Shown piece after piece: positions 1 to 5,670 of a stretch of DNA of 7,678 nucleotides; position 1 is the stretch's first letter; the number at the start of each line of letters is the position of its first letter. The notes under the pieces were generated by a model, which was given only the letters and a program-made list of their open reading frames with translations, was not told the DNA's origin and did no database searches. Made by a program: the position numbers and the translations under genes. The stretch covers positions 1 through 7,678 of the forward strand of contig VXON01000002.1 in the NCBI GenBank assembly GCA_009840065.1, read 5' to 3'. The stretch is from Cenarchaeum sp. SB0662_bin_33. GTDB taxonomy: Archaea; Thermoproteota; Nitrososphaeria; Nitrososphaerales; Nitrosopumilaceae.

Positions 1-105
1 TTCTTCAGAGCATTTAGCCTTTCCATACCTAACTTCCCATTGCAGAGCTGTTACGTTTAGTATGGTATGGTCGTACCAGCGTATGTTATAGCAGGTGTTC
101 CGCAT
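1..105 (-). CDS. possible partial gene, N-terminus of an unknown protein running off the left edge
   Basis: Read leftward from an ATG at 105-103, the frame stays open to the first base of the window and gives 35 residues, beginning MRNTCYNIRWYDHTILNV. The same frame is open upstream to a stop at 177-175, but that stretch has no other ATG, GTG or TTG. The reading uses ATA for Ile, like the clear genes here, and contains the mix of Trp, Tyr and charged residues expected of real protein. I do not recognise a family. Upstream on this strand there is only a weak TATA-like stretch in the TATGG repeats around 122-141. If real, the gene diverges from cysH with about 213 bp between the starts. The short length and lack of a motif keep this tentative; it could be a chance open frame. 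Confidence 0.33.
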   Translation of the reverse strand, partial: MRNTCYNIRWYDHTILNVTALQWEVRYGKAKCSEE

Positions 106-290
106 TATGTTTGGAGATCCTGTATTGTATGGTATGGTATGCCGGCAGCGGATCGTCAGTATGCTGCATGTTGGTTACAACGCCTTCCTTCCAGAATTTT
201 ATGACCTCTGTCCACCAGGTGTTTTTGGATGACCATTACTGTTTTGGTCCTACCACATAATGTTGCCTGCAGGATACCCAAAATCACAAG
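106..290. other. intergenic stretch, no gene recognised
   Basis: This is the gap between the possible leftward gene and the cysH promoter. It holds copies of the pentamer TATGG/GGTAT around 122-141 (also at 58-70), a T5 run at 222-226, and a short rightward frame from a GTG at 95 to a TGA at 230-232 that resembles no known family. I see no convincing tRNA, hairpin terminator or conserved RNA. Confidence 0.5.
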
Positions 291-300
291 GTAAATTAAA
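291..300 (+). promoter_or_regulatory. candidate TATA box for cysH-sat
   Basis: TAAATTAAAA is the most AT-rich patch ahead of cysH. Its centre lies 23-27 bp upstream of the tandem TTG codons at 319 and 322, close to the distance expected of an archaeal TATA box driving a leaderless mRNA. It does not match the consensus strongly, so the call rests mainly on position. Confidence 0.4.
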
Positions 301-318
301 ACGATATGACAAGATGTA

Positions 319-1032
319 TTGTTGAAGAGATTCACCCCTGATATGGTAGACAGACTGAACGCGGAGATAAGCACCGCTAAGGATGCAGTTACATGGGCAT
401 CTGAAAACCTGCATCCCAGGGTAGGCAAGGCATCCAGCTTTGGTGCCGAGGATGCCGTACTAATGGATATGATGATAAAGATAAACCCACAGTTCCGCTT
501 CTTTACATTGGATACCGGCCGGCTGCCCCAGGCCACGCATGAGGCCATAGATGCAGCCCGCAAGAGATATGATGCCAATATCACAGTACTGTTTCCAGAT
601 GCCGGAGAGGTACAGGATATGGTAAACAGTAAGGGCATGAACCTATTCTATGATAGCGTAGAGAACCGTAAGTTATGTTGCAATATACGTAAAGTCAGAC
701 CCATGGACAGAACGCTGTCTACGTTAGACGGCTGGATTACTGGTCTACGACGGGATCAGACCCAGAGCCGCCAGAATGCCTCAATATTTCAGATTGATAA
801 AAAGTATGACAACATACTAAAGATAAACCCCATAATAGATTGGAGCTGGGATGATGTCTGGTCGTACATAAGGGAGCATAAAATATCGTACAATCGACTA
901 TTGGATGAAGGGTACGCCACCATAGGTTGTGAACCATGTACCAGGAGGGTCAAGCCTGGTGAGGATATCCGGGATGGACGCTGGTGGTGGGAGAATGGCA
1001 TAAAGGAGTGTGGTCTGCATCATGATGTCTAA
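319..1032 (+). CDS. cysH: assimilatory APS reductase (CysH family, [4Fe-4S] type)
   Basis: Reduces adenosine 5'-phosphosulfate (APS) to sulfite and AMP in the cytoplasm, using thioredoxin-like reductant. The 237 residues show the PAPS-reductase fold in order: SSFGAEDA nucleotide loop (39-46), LDTGRLP (64-70), a Cys-Cys pair (C120, C121), the GLRRDQ segment (142-147), C204-x2-C207, and a C-terminal ECGLH (230-234) with catalytic C231. The CC...CxxC set ligates a [4Fe-4S] cluster and marks APS reductases rather than the cluster-free PAPS reductases such as the E. coli enzyme. The start is uncertain. An in-frame TGA at 307-309 rules out anything further upstream, leaving TTG at 319 or 322 or ATG at 343. 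The residues after TTG look conserved and the TATA candidate fits TTG, so TTG is preferred. The 3' end overlaps sat by 11 bp, and the pairing with ATP sulfurylase supports APS as substrate. Confidence 0.93.
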   Translation: MLKRFTPDMVDRLNAEISTAKDAVTWASENLHPRVGKASSFGAEDAVLMDMMIKINPQFRFFTLDTGRLPQATHEAIDAARKRYDANITVLFPDAGEVQDMVNSKGMNLFYDSVENRKLCCNIRKVRPMDRTLSTLDGWITGLRRDQTQSRQNASIFQIDKKYDNILKINPIIDWSWDDVWSYIREHKISYNRLLDEGYATIGCEPCTRRVKPGEDIRDGRWWWENGIKECGLHHDV

Positions 1033-2200
1033 AACCGCAGTTAAAGAGCCCAAGAAAGAATCCTCAAATAAGGGAATCCGCCCGCATGGGGGTACTCTGG
1101 TAAATAGATTTGGTGATGTCAATACCATGGATATGCCTGTTATAAAGACAGATGCGGACTTTGGTGCGGATGCTGAAAACATAGCCGATGGTATAATGAG
1201 TCCCCTAGAAGGCTTCATGGGGTCGCAGGATTTGGAGTCGGTGATGAATAGGGGTCGTCTGGCAAACGATATTGCATGGACGGTTCCAATTCTATTCCCT
1301 GTAGACAAGATGACTGCCCTAAGCTCCAAGGATGCCGGTGATGTCCTGTTACAGGACCCATACGGGCATAACTATGCAGTCCTACATGTTGATGAATCAT
1401 TCGAAATTCCCCGAGAGGAGATGGCGCAGAAGATATTTGGAACAATGGATACTTCACATCCGGGCGTGGCAAAGACACTCGCCATGGAAAAGTATGCCTT
1501 GGGTGGCAAGATAACATATCTGGAGCGTCCTCACATGACTGAGCTTCGCCGTCATCGTCTGACCCCAATAGAGACCAGGGAGATGTTTAGCGATATGAAA
1601 TGGAAGACTATAGTGGCATTTCAGACACGAAATCCTCCGCATGTGGCCCATGAGATGCTTCAAAAGACATCCATTACAGTACGTGATGGTGTATTTGTAA
1701 GTCCCATCGTGGGAGAAAAAAAGACTGGCGACTTTACAAACGAAGTTATAATAAAATCATACGAGTTGATGATACTATACTATTATGCTACCAATCGGTG
1801 CAGGATGTCTACATTACATACGGAGATGAAGTATGCAGGACCAAAAGAGGCTATACACCATGCTATAATGCGCCAGAACTATGGCTGCACGCATATAGCC
1901 ATAGGCCGGGACCATGCTGGTGTGGGCAACTTTTATGACCCGTTTGCCGCGCATCGTATATTTGATGACTATCCGGATTTGGCAATTGCGCCCATCTTCT
2001 TTCCCGCCTTCTTTTATTGCCGTAGCTGCCTTACATTTACCAATAGCAAAGTGTGCCCGCACAGTGTTGAAGATAGGGAGACCATAAGCGGTACAAAACT
2101 ACGGGAGCTTATAGAGAATAACATAATGCCATCAGAGTTTATAATGCGGCCCGAGGTTGCCAGACTGATTCTTCGCATGCCCAACAAGTTTGTTCTTTAG
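1022..2200 (+). CDS. sat: sulfate adenylyltransferase (ATP sulfurylase)
   Basis: Activates sulfate with ATP to give APS and pyrophosphate, the first step of sulfate assimilation, and feeds APS to the upstream CysH. In the 392-residue product the nucleotide-binding QTRNPPHVAHE motif lies at 201-211, GRDHAG at 295-300 and SGTKLREL at 356-363. A Cys-rich patch (C333-x2-C336, then CPH at 345-347) matches the probable zinc site of bacterial and archaeal single-domain ATP sulfurylases. No APS-kinase domain follows, so the protein is the short monofunctional type. The open frame extends back to a GTG at 1010, but tandem ATGs at 1022 and 1025 are the better starts. AGGAG at 1004-1008 lies 13 bases ahead of the first ATG, a rather long spacing. 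The gene starts inside the end of cysH, implying one mRNA and coupled translation. A T7 run follows the stop immediately. Confidence 0.95.
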   Translation: MMSKTAVKEPKKESSNKGIRPHGGTLVNRFGDVNTMDMPVIKTDADFGADAENIADGIMSPLEGFMGSQDLESVMNRGRLANDIAWTVPILFPVDKMTALSSKDAGDVLLQDPYGHNYAVLHVDESFEIPREEMAQKIFGTMDTSHPGVAKTLAMEKYALGGKITYLERPHMTELRRHRLTPIETREMFSDMKWKTIVAFQTRNPPHVAHEMLQKTSITVRDGVFVSPIVGEKKTGDFTNEVIIKSYELMILYYYATNRCRMSTLHTEMKYAGPKEAIHHAIMRQNYGCTHIAIGRDHAGVGNFYDPFAAHRIFDDYPDLAIAPIFFPAFFYCRSCLTFTNSKVCPHSVEDRETISGTKLRELIENNIMPSEFIMRPEVARLILRMPNKFVL

Positions 2201-2207
2201 TTTTTTT
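2198..2207 (+). terminator. T-run terminator after sat
   Basis: The sat stop codon TAG is followed directly by seven T residues (2201-2207), preceded by another TTT at 2195-2197. A U-rich 3' end without a hairpin is the usual archaeal termination signal, and it fits the end of the cysH-sat unit before a gene with its own promoter. Confidence 0.6.
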
Positions 2208-2320
2208 GTCGAAACACTGCGGTCATCACGTACTAGTGAAAAAATACCCTTCATTTGGTGTAAGTATTGTTTGTGCTATATCCAGCCCTTTGCCTTTGAA
2301 GGAGGATCCGATATAGATTA

Positions 2321-2330
2321 GATATTTATC
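2321..2330 (+). promoter_or_regulatory. TATA box of the secreted-protein gene
   Basis: ATATTTATC (2322-2330) is centred about 27 bp upstream of the ATG at 2353, the spacing for transcription starting at or next to the start codon. A GGAGG at 2301-2305 lies upstream of this box and too far from any start codon to act in translation, which supports a leaderless message. Confidence 0.6.
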
Positions 2331-2352
2331 GTTCTTTGATGTATTTAATTTG

Positions 2353-3036
2353 ATGCGAACCACACATGCTGCTGTTATATTATTTCTGTCTGTCTTAGTT
2401 ATGGTGCCCGCAACACCAGCACTTGCGCAGAACGTCAAAAACCCCTCATTATCTATACAGGAGGTAGAGATACCGTGGTTTGAGTTCAATCGGGTGGGCC
2501 GGGATGCTTCTACAGTTCAACTATATGAAGATCATCCAATAAGCTGGCAGATAACAATAACCAATAACATATTATACGCCAATCCCTTGGGCAATGCTGT
2601 ATTACGTATTCATGACGCGTTTGATGTAGACCGGTTTATTGAAGTGGGTATGGGCGCCAATCCTGATCATAAATTTTGGCTGGCAGCCCAGATGCCCCGG
2701 GAGGGATATGTTGTCATACACAGCAAGACCGACCGGGGCTGGTTTCCAGATGCCAGGGTAAATCTTTCGTATACCGACCGGGGCGGCCTTACTGTAAATA
2801 ATGGTGAAAGAATCGTGGTGAGCAATCTTGATGTTGGAACCTTTGTGGTTGGTTCATACTCGGTCTTTGGAATGGAAGCTACCTCAGACCCACAAGCCAC
2901 AAACTCCGGACTCTTACTGGTAGAGTTTCTCTCAGGAAATCCCACCGATAACATTTATGCTCTATTTCCGTTTGTAGTTACTGCTGCGGTGGGAATTCTT
3001 GTCGGCGTTCTCTTTATTTCAAAGCGCCGCTCATAG
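2353..3036 (+). CDS. secreted, C-terminally membrane-anchored protein of unknown function
   Basis: I do not recognise a named family. The 227-residue product starts with a signal peptide: Arg2, a hydrophobic core at about 6-18, then PATPALA with likely cleavage between A25 and Q26. About 175 residues of polar, Val/Thr/Asn-rich sequence follow, with alternating hydrophobic residues typical of beta-sandwich domains. Near the C-terminus is a single membrane span (about 204-222), then SKRRS. This predicts a type I topology with the bulk outside the cell and a tiny cytoplasmic tail. No Cys, catalytic motif or sorting signal is evident. The motif TDRG occurs twice (126-129, 141-144), encoded by an identical 12-base sequence. 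ATG 2353 is chosen because of the TATA spacing; an in-frame TAG at 2314 blocks extension. It could be an envelope or S-layer-associated protein or a binding protein. The last 23 bp overlap the end of nth on the other strand. Confidence 0.85.
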   Translation: MRTTHAAVILFLSVLVMVPATPALAQNVKNPSLSIQEVEIPWFEFNRVGRDASTVQLYEDHPISWQITITNNILYANPLGNAVLRIHDAFDVDRFIEVGMGANPDHKFWLAAQMPREGYVVIHSKTDRGWFPDARVNLSYTDRGGLTVNNGERIVVSNLDVGTFVVGSYSVFGMEATSDPQATNSGLLLVEFLSGNPTDNIYALFPFVVTAAVGILVGVLFISKRRS

Positions 3037-3682
3037 AGTAAAAAGCGCACCTGTCCCTGATACGGCATGCATTACACATGGGGGATGTAGGCTTGCATAT
3101 GTTCTGCCCATACATCACAAAGGTGTCATTTATCTCCAGCCAGTAACTCTGGGGTATGATGTTTTGCAGTTCCATCTCCGTCTCTTCTGGCGTCTTTGTG
3201 TCTACAATGCCCAATCGATTTGATATTCGGTGTACGTGTATGTCGACAGGAATGGCTGGCTTCTCAAAGGCATATACTAGTACGCAGTTGGCCGTCTTTC
3301 TGCCTACTCCTGGCAGGGATGTCAAATCCTCCATATTCTCGGGCACCTGACCATCATACCTCTCGACTATAATTCTAGCAACATCTATGATTCTTTTAGC
3401 TTTTACGTGATAAAATCCTATGGATTTGATTATTTTCTCAACATCATTATAATCTGCAGAGGCCAACTCGGCCGGAGTACTGTATACATCAAAGAGCGCC
3501 CGCACAACCTTGGCCGTATTCTCGTCCCGAGTTCTGGCGGAGAGTATGGTTCCTATCAGTATGCTAAAAGGACCCTTATCTTCGGCATCATGTAGCTGCC
3601 GCAGCGCGGTCATCCGGGGAGGCTTTACCACCCTCATGGTTTCTCGCATACCATCTAGTGTTGCAGCTATGTCATATGTCAT
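3014..3682 (-). CDS. nth: endonuclease III (DNA glycosylase/AP lyase)
   Basis: Removes oxidised pyrimidines from DNA and cleaves the abasic site, starting base-excision repair. The product is 222 residues, close to the 211 of E. coli Nth. It shows ILSARTRD at 46-53, the helix-hairpin-helix LPGVGRKTA at 123-131 with catalytic Lys129, and VDIHVHR at 146-152 with catalytic Asp147. The C-terminal [4Fe-4S] loop has the canonical C-x6-C-x2-C-x5-C spacing (C196, C203, C206, C212). All key residues are intact. The frame is open a further 34 codons upstream, but that part would cross the divergent promoter and the start of the neighbouring gene. ATG at 3682-3680 gives a normal N-terminus and is chosen; ATG at 3649 is an alternative. 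The gene is divergent from the phosphomevalonate dehydratase genes, with 57 bp between start codons, and converges on the secreted-protein gene. Confidence 0.95.
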   Translation of the reverse strand: MTYDIAATLDGMRETMRVVKPPRMTALRQLHDAEDKGPFSILIGTILSARTRDENTAKVVRALFDVYSTPAELASADYNDVEKIIKSIGFYHVKAKRIIDVARIIVERYDGQVPENMEDLTSLPGVGRKTANCVLVYAFEKPAIPVDIHVHRISNRLGIVDTKTPEETEMELQNIIPQSYWLEINDTFVMYGQNICKPTSPMCNACRIRDRCAFYSMSGALK

Positions 3683-3707
3683 GATGATATATGCAGCGCG
3701 CATGCGC

Positions 3708-3717
3708 ATATAATATA
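3708..3717. promoter_or_regulatory. AT-rich element, candidate shared TATA box for divergent nth and dehydratase genes
   Basis: ATATAATATA is nearly symmetric and is the only strong AT block in the gap between the start codons. Its centre is about 27 bp before the ATG at 3740 on the plus strand and about 30 bp before the ATG at 3682 on the minus strand, both compatible with leaderless transcripts. A 10-bp palindrome GCGCATGCGC (3698-3707) abuts it on the nth side. Confidence 0.55.
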
Positions 3718-3719
3718 CC

Positions 3720-3736
3720 ATGATGTCATACATCAT
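3720..3736. promoter_or_regulatory. inverted repeat, candidate operator
   Basis: Perfect 7-base arms ATGATGT and ACATCAT flank the trinucleotide CAT. The dyad lies between the shared TATA element and the ATG at 3740, where a bound protein would block transcription toward the dehydratase genes; for nth it lies just upstream of the TATA element. Related half-sites (ATGTCAT, ATGATGAT) recur at 3669-3689. No regulator is known for it. Confidence 0.35.
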
Positions 3737-3739
3737 ACA

Positions 3740-4885
3740 ATGATGCTGACACGGTACGAAGAGGGTGCCCTGAGAGGCGAGCATGGTGACATACTACAGA
3801 TGGCCTATCGTATACTTGTAGCTACCGGTGAGGCGACTGACGCGGAGAGGCTGATTCCGGTAAATTGGGTACATCTGTCTGGTGTTAATTACAATACTAT
3901 TGGTGATGCCGGCGAACAGTTTTTACGGTCCATACGGCACAAAGCCCGGGTACGGGTAAAAACAACACTAAATCCAGCAGGATTCGACAGGGACACAGTA
4001 CACGAATATGACATCACAGAAGAGTTCATAAAAAAACAGGAATCAATCAGAAAGTCATATGAGATGATGGGAGTTGAGACATCATTCTCCTGCATACCCT
4101 ATGATATATTCGATATTCCCGCAGCCGGTACACAGGTGTCTTTTGCTGAAAGCAATGCGGCAATATATGCCAACTCACTGGATAATCTAAAGACCAACAA
4201 GGAGAGCGCCTTTAGTGCATTGGCTAGCGCCCTGACCGGTAGGAGCCCCTACAATGAATTTCGGAAGGATGTGTATCCTGATGTTACAGTGGAGATGAAG
4301 ATCCCAAACCCCACAGAGTTGGATTGGGGAATGCTGGGTCTATTTGCGGGCAGGGTCTCTGAAAAGTGCGTCTCCATATCTGGTGCCGTACCCTCGGACA
4401 GGCGGGCGTGCAAGGCGCTGTGTGGGGGCATGGGTACTTCGGGTACATGCTCCAAGTTTACCATGGATACTGCGCCTAGTACAGAGCATATATCATTTGA
4501 TGAGCGGGAGGCAAAAAATATTCATGATGAACTGGCCACTGCCGAAACCGGCGATGTAATAATACTGGGAAGCCCGCAGCTATCACTACCCGAGATAGAG
4601 TCGCTGATGGTGATGCTCCGGGGCCGACGCTTTACCAAAAAATGTATGCTGTTCTGTCCACGTATAGTCAAGGAGTCTGCCGCACCATACATAAAAGCCT
4701 TGGAGAAGGCGAATGTACACGTTTTGGCTGACTGCTGTGCATGTTTGACACCCCTGCTATCCCCTGACAACACTGATGGCGTAATAACAAACAGTATCAA
4801 GGGGGCCTACTATCTACGTAAGTCAAACGGCCTTGATGTATCACTAAAACCATTACAGGATATAATACGGGAGTATACTACATGA
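3740..4885 (+). CDS. phosphomevalonate dehydratase large subunit (aconitase X / DUF521 catalytic domain)
   Basis: With the next gene it should dehydrate 5-phosphomevalonate to trans-anhydromevalonate 5-phosphate in the modified archaeal mevalonate pathway to isoprenoid lipids. The 381 residues follow the AcnX family: LTRYEEGALRGEHG near the start, HLSGVNYNTIGDAG (45-58), TTLNPAGFDRD (75-85), CIPY (118-121), FAESNAAIYANS (135-146), KTN then ALTGRSP (164-170), KALCGGMGTSG (225-235), and C332-C333 with VITNS (348-352). Cys118 and Cys333 align with two of the Fe-S ligands. The usual GCPH motif is replaced by GSPQ (277-280), so the third expected Cys is Ser278. The start at ATG 3740 fits the family N-terminus and the TATA box; ATG 3743 is equally possible. 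The stop overlaps the small-subunit start in ATGA. Assignment to phosphomevalonate rather than another AcnX substrate rests on archaeal context and the separate small subunit. Confidence 0.88.
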   Translation: MMLTRYEEGALRGEHGDILQMAYRILVATGEATDAERLIPVNWVHLSGVNYNTIGDAGEQFLRSIRHKARVRVKTTLNPAGFDRDTVHEYDITEEFIKKQESIRKSYEMMGVETSFSCIPYDIFDIPAAGTQVSFAESNAAIYANSLDNLKTNKESAFSALASALTGRSPYNEFRKDVYPDVTVEMKIPNPTELDWGMLGLFAGRVSEKCVSISGAVPSDRRACKALCGGMGTSGTCSKFTMDTAPSTEHISFDEREAKNIHDELATAETGDVIILGSPQLSLPEIESLMVMLRGRRFTKKCMLFCPRIVKESAAPYIKALEKANVHVLADCCACLTPLLSPDNTDGVITNSIKGAYYLRKSNGLDVSLKPLQDIIREYTT

Positions 4886-5265
4886 GGCGCCTGGTGGGCG
4901 GTCGGGCCACAGGCATACTGACACATACCCACCAACCCATCAATTTTTTGGGCATGGTAAACAAGGATACGGGCATAGTACAAGATGCATCTCATGATCT
5001 ATACGGTAGATCACTACAGGACACAATACTCGCTCTTCCGTACGGTATAGGGAGTAGTGTGGGGGCCTATACGATATACTCTATAAAATCAAATAATGCA
5101 GCACCATCTGCCATACTGTGCGAGCGTCCCGACCTTACAGTCGCTACCGGCTGCGCGGTGGCCAACATACCCCTAGCAATACTTGATACTTTTGAGATGG
5201 AATCATTACATGACAACTCCAAGATAACAGTGGATGTGGATGCCGGCATGATACTGTATAATTAA
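4882..5265 (+). CDS. phosphomevalonate dehydratase small subunit (AcnX swivel domain, DUF126)
   Basis: Forms the two-chain enzyme with the preceding gene and supplies the aconitase-like swivelling domain that closes over the active site. The 127 residues show NFLGMVNKDTG (21-31), the hallmark PYGIGSSVG loop (53-61) whose Ser58/Ser59 include the expected catalytic serine, APSAILCERPD (74-84), and GCAVANIP (90-97). Length is normal for a stand-alone archaeal DUF126 subunit; bacterial AcnX proteins often carry it fused. The start codon overlaps the upstream stop by 4 bp (ATGA), the classic sign of translational coupling and of a complex with fixed stoichiometry. The TAA at 5263-5265 abuts the stop of the convergent RNase-like gene with no base between, so any 3' tail must run antisense into that gene. 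Confidence 0.92.
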   Translation: MRRLVGGRATGILTHTHQPINFLGMVNKDTGIVQDASHDLYGRSLQDTILALPYGIGSSVGAYTIYSIKSNNAAPSAILCERPDLTVATGCAVANIPLAILDTFEMESLHDNSKITVDVDAGMILYN

Positions 5266-5269
5266 TTAT
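5258..5269. repeat. 12-bp palindrome containing both stop codons of two convergent genes
   Basis: ATAATTAATTAT is its own reverse complement. The plus-strand TAA (5263-5265) and the minus-strand TAA (5268-5266) both lie inside it and touch without a spacer. It may be a by-product of two abutting stop codons in AT-rich sequence. Confidence 0.6.
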
Positions 5270-5670
5270 GCCCACCTCTCTGCCGTATGCCGCATGTGGA
5301 CCACATGTGTCCCATCCCAGTATATTTTATTGCATGATGTGCATTGCATCTTTTTATCATCAAATTTCCTCTGCTCACCATTGCATATGGTGCATCTGGT
5401 TTTATCAACCATAATATCTGTGGATATGTTAAATACTGCAATTACTTTTTTCATTATGTCATGTGTGGTTGCCGCATATATTATACACACATCTCTTGCA
5501 TAGCGGCACAATTTTTGGTTCTTTGTCAGTATGATTCGGCCTGTTGTGATGGCATAGTGTAGCGTATCGACCTGTGTCATGTCAGAATAATATTCAGTAT
5601 CATAACCTAGAATGCGCATGTTTCTGGCCACATCCCCCACCATTGAATCAGCCAAAAATTTATGCATCAT
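5266..5670 (-). CDS. Mut7-C-type PIN-like putative RNase with C-terminal zinc ribbon
   Basis: Small protein of the Mut7-C (DUF82) family, predicted RNases with a PIN-like fold. Residues 4-25 (KFLADSMVGDVAR then LRILGYDT-like sequence) match the family N-terminus, with Asp8 and Asp24. Asp35 (QVDTLHYA) follows, and ILTKNQKL (47-54) stands where the family usually has a T-R-D motif, so Asn51 replaces an expected acidic residue. The zinc ribbon is C93-x2-C96 ... C110-x2-C113, then the characteristic IYWDGTH (116-122). The gap between Cys pairs is only 13 residues, shorter than I expect for the family, and the whole protein (134 aa) is compact. The frame is open 25 codons further upstream, but the conserved domain begins at the tandem ATGs at 5670 and 5667, so those are preferred. 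It overlaps the end of the upstream RqcH-family gene by 8-11 bp, implying one mRNA. Nuclease activity is inferred, not certain. Confidence 0.8.
   Translation of the reverse strand: MMHKFLADSMVGDVARNMRILGYDTEYYSDMTQVDTLHYAITTGRIILTKNQKLCRYARDVCIIYAATTHDIMKKVIAVFNISTDIMVDKTRCTICNGEQRKFDDKKMQCTSCNKIYWDGTHVVHMRHTAERWA

Noticed and set aside
95..232. Short rightward frame (GTG start, 46 codons) in the left intergenic region
   Set aside because: No recognisable motif or ribosome binding site, and it overlaps both the putative leftward gene and the TATGG repeats.
156..638. Leftward 160-codon open frame over the start of cysH
   Set aside because: More than half lies opposite the conserved CysH domain, and the translation shows no family features.
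2301..2305. Perfect GGAGG Shine-Dalgarno sequence
   Set aside because: No start codon lies at a usable distance, and it is upstream of the TATA box of the next gene, so it would not be in that mRNA.
2236..2316. Small GTG-started frame of 26 codons before the secreted-protein gene
   Set aside because: No motif, and it runs into the promoter; more likely plain intergenic DNA.
3683..3784. N-terminal extension of endonuclease III to 256 residues
   Set aside because: The extra 34 residues are Met/Tyr-rich, cross the divergent promoter and overlap the neighbouring gene; ATG 3682 gives the normal family length.
5293..5307. CATGTGG-A-CCACATG inverted repeat near the convergent stops
   Set aside because: It is fully explained by codons for the conserved THVVHM segment of the RNase-like gene, and no T-run follows closely.
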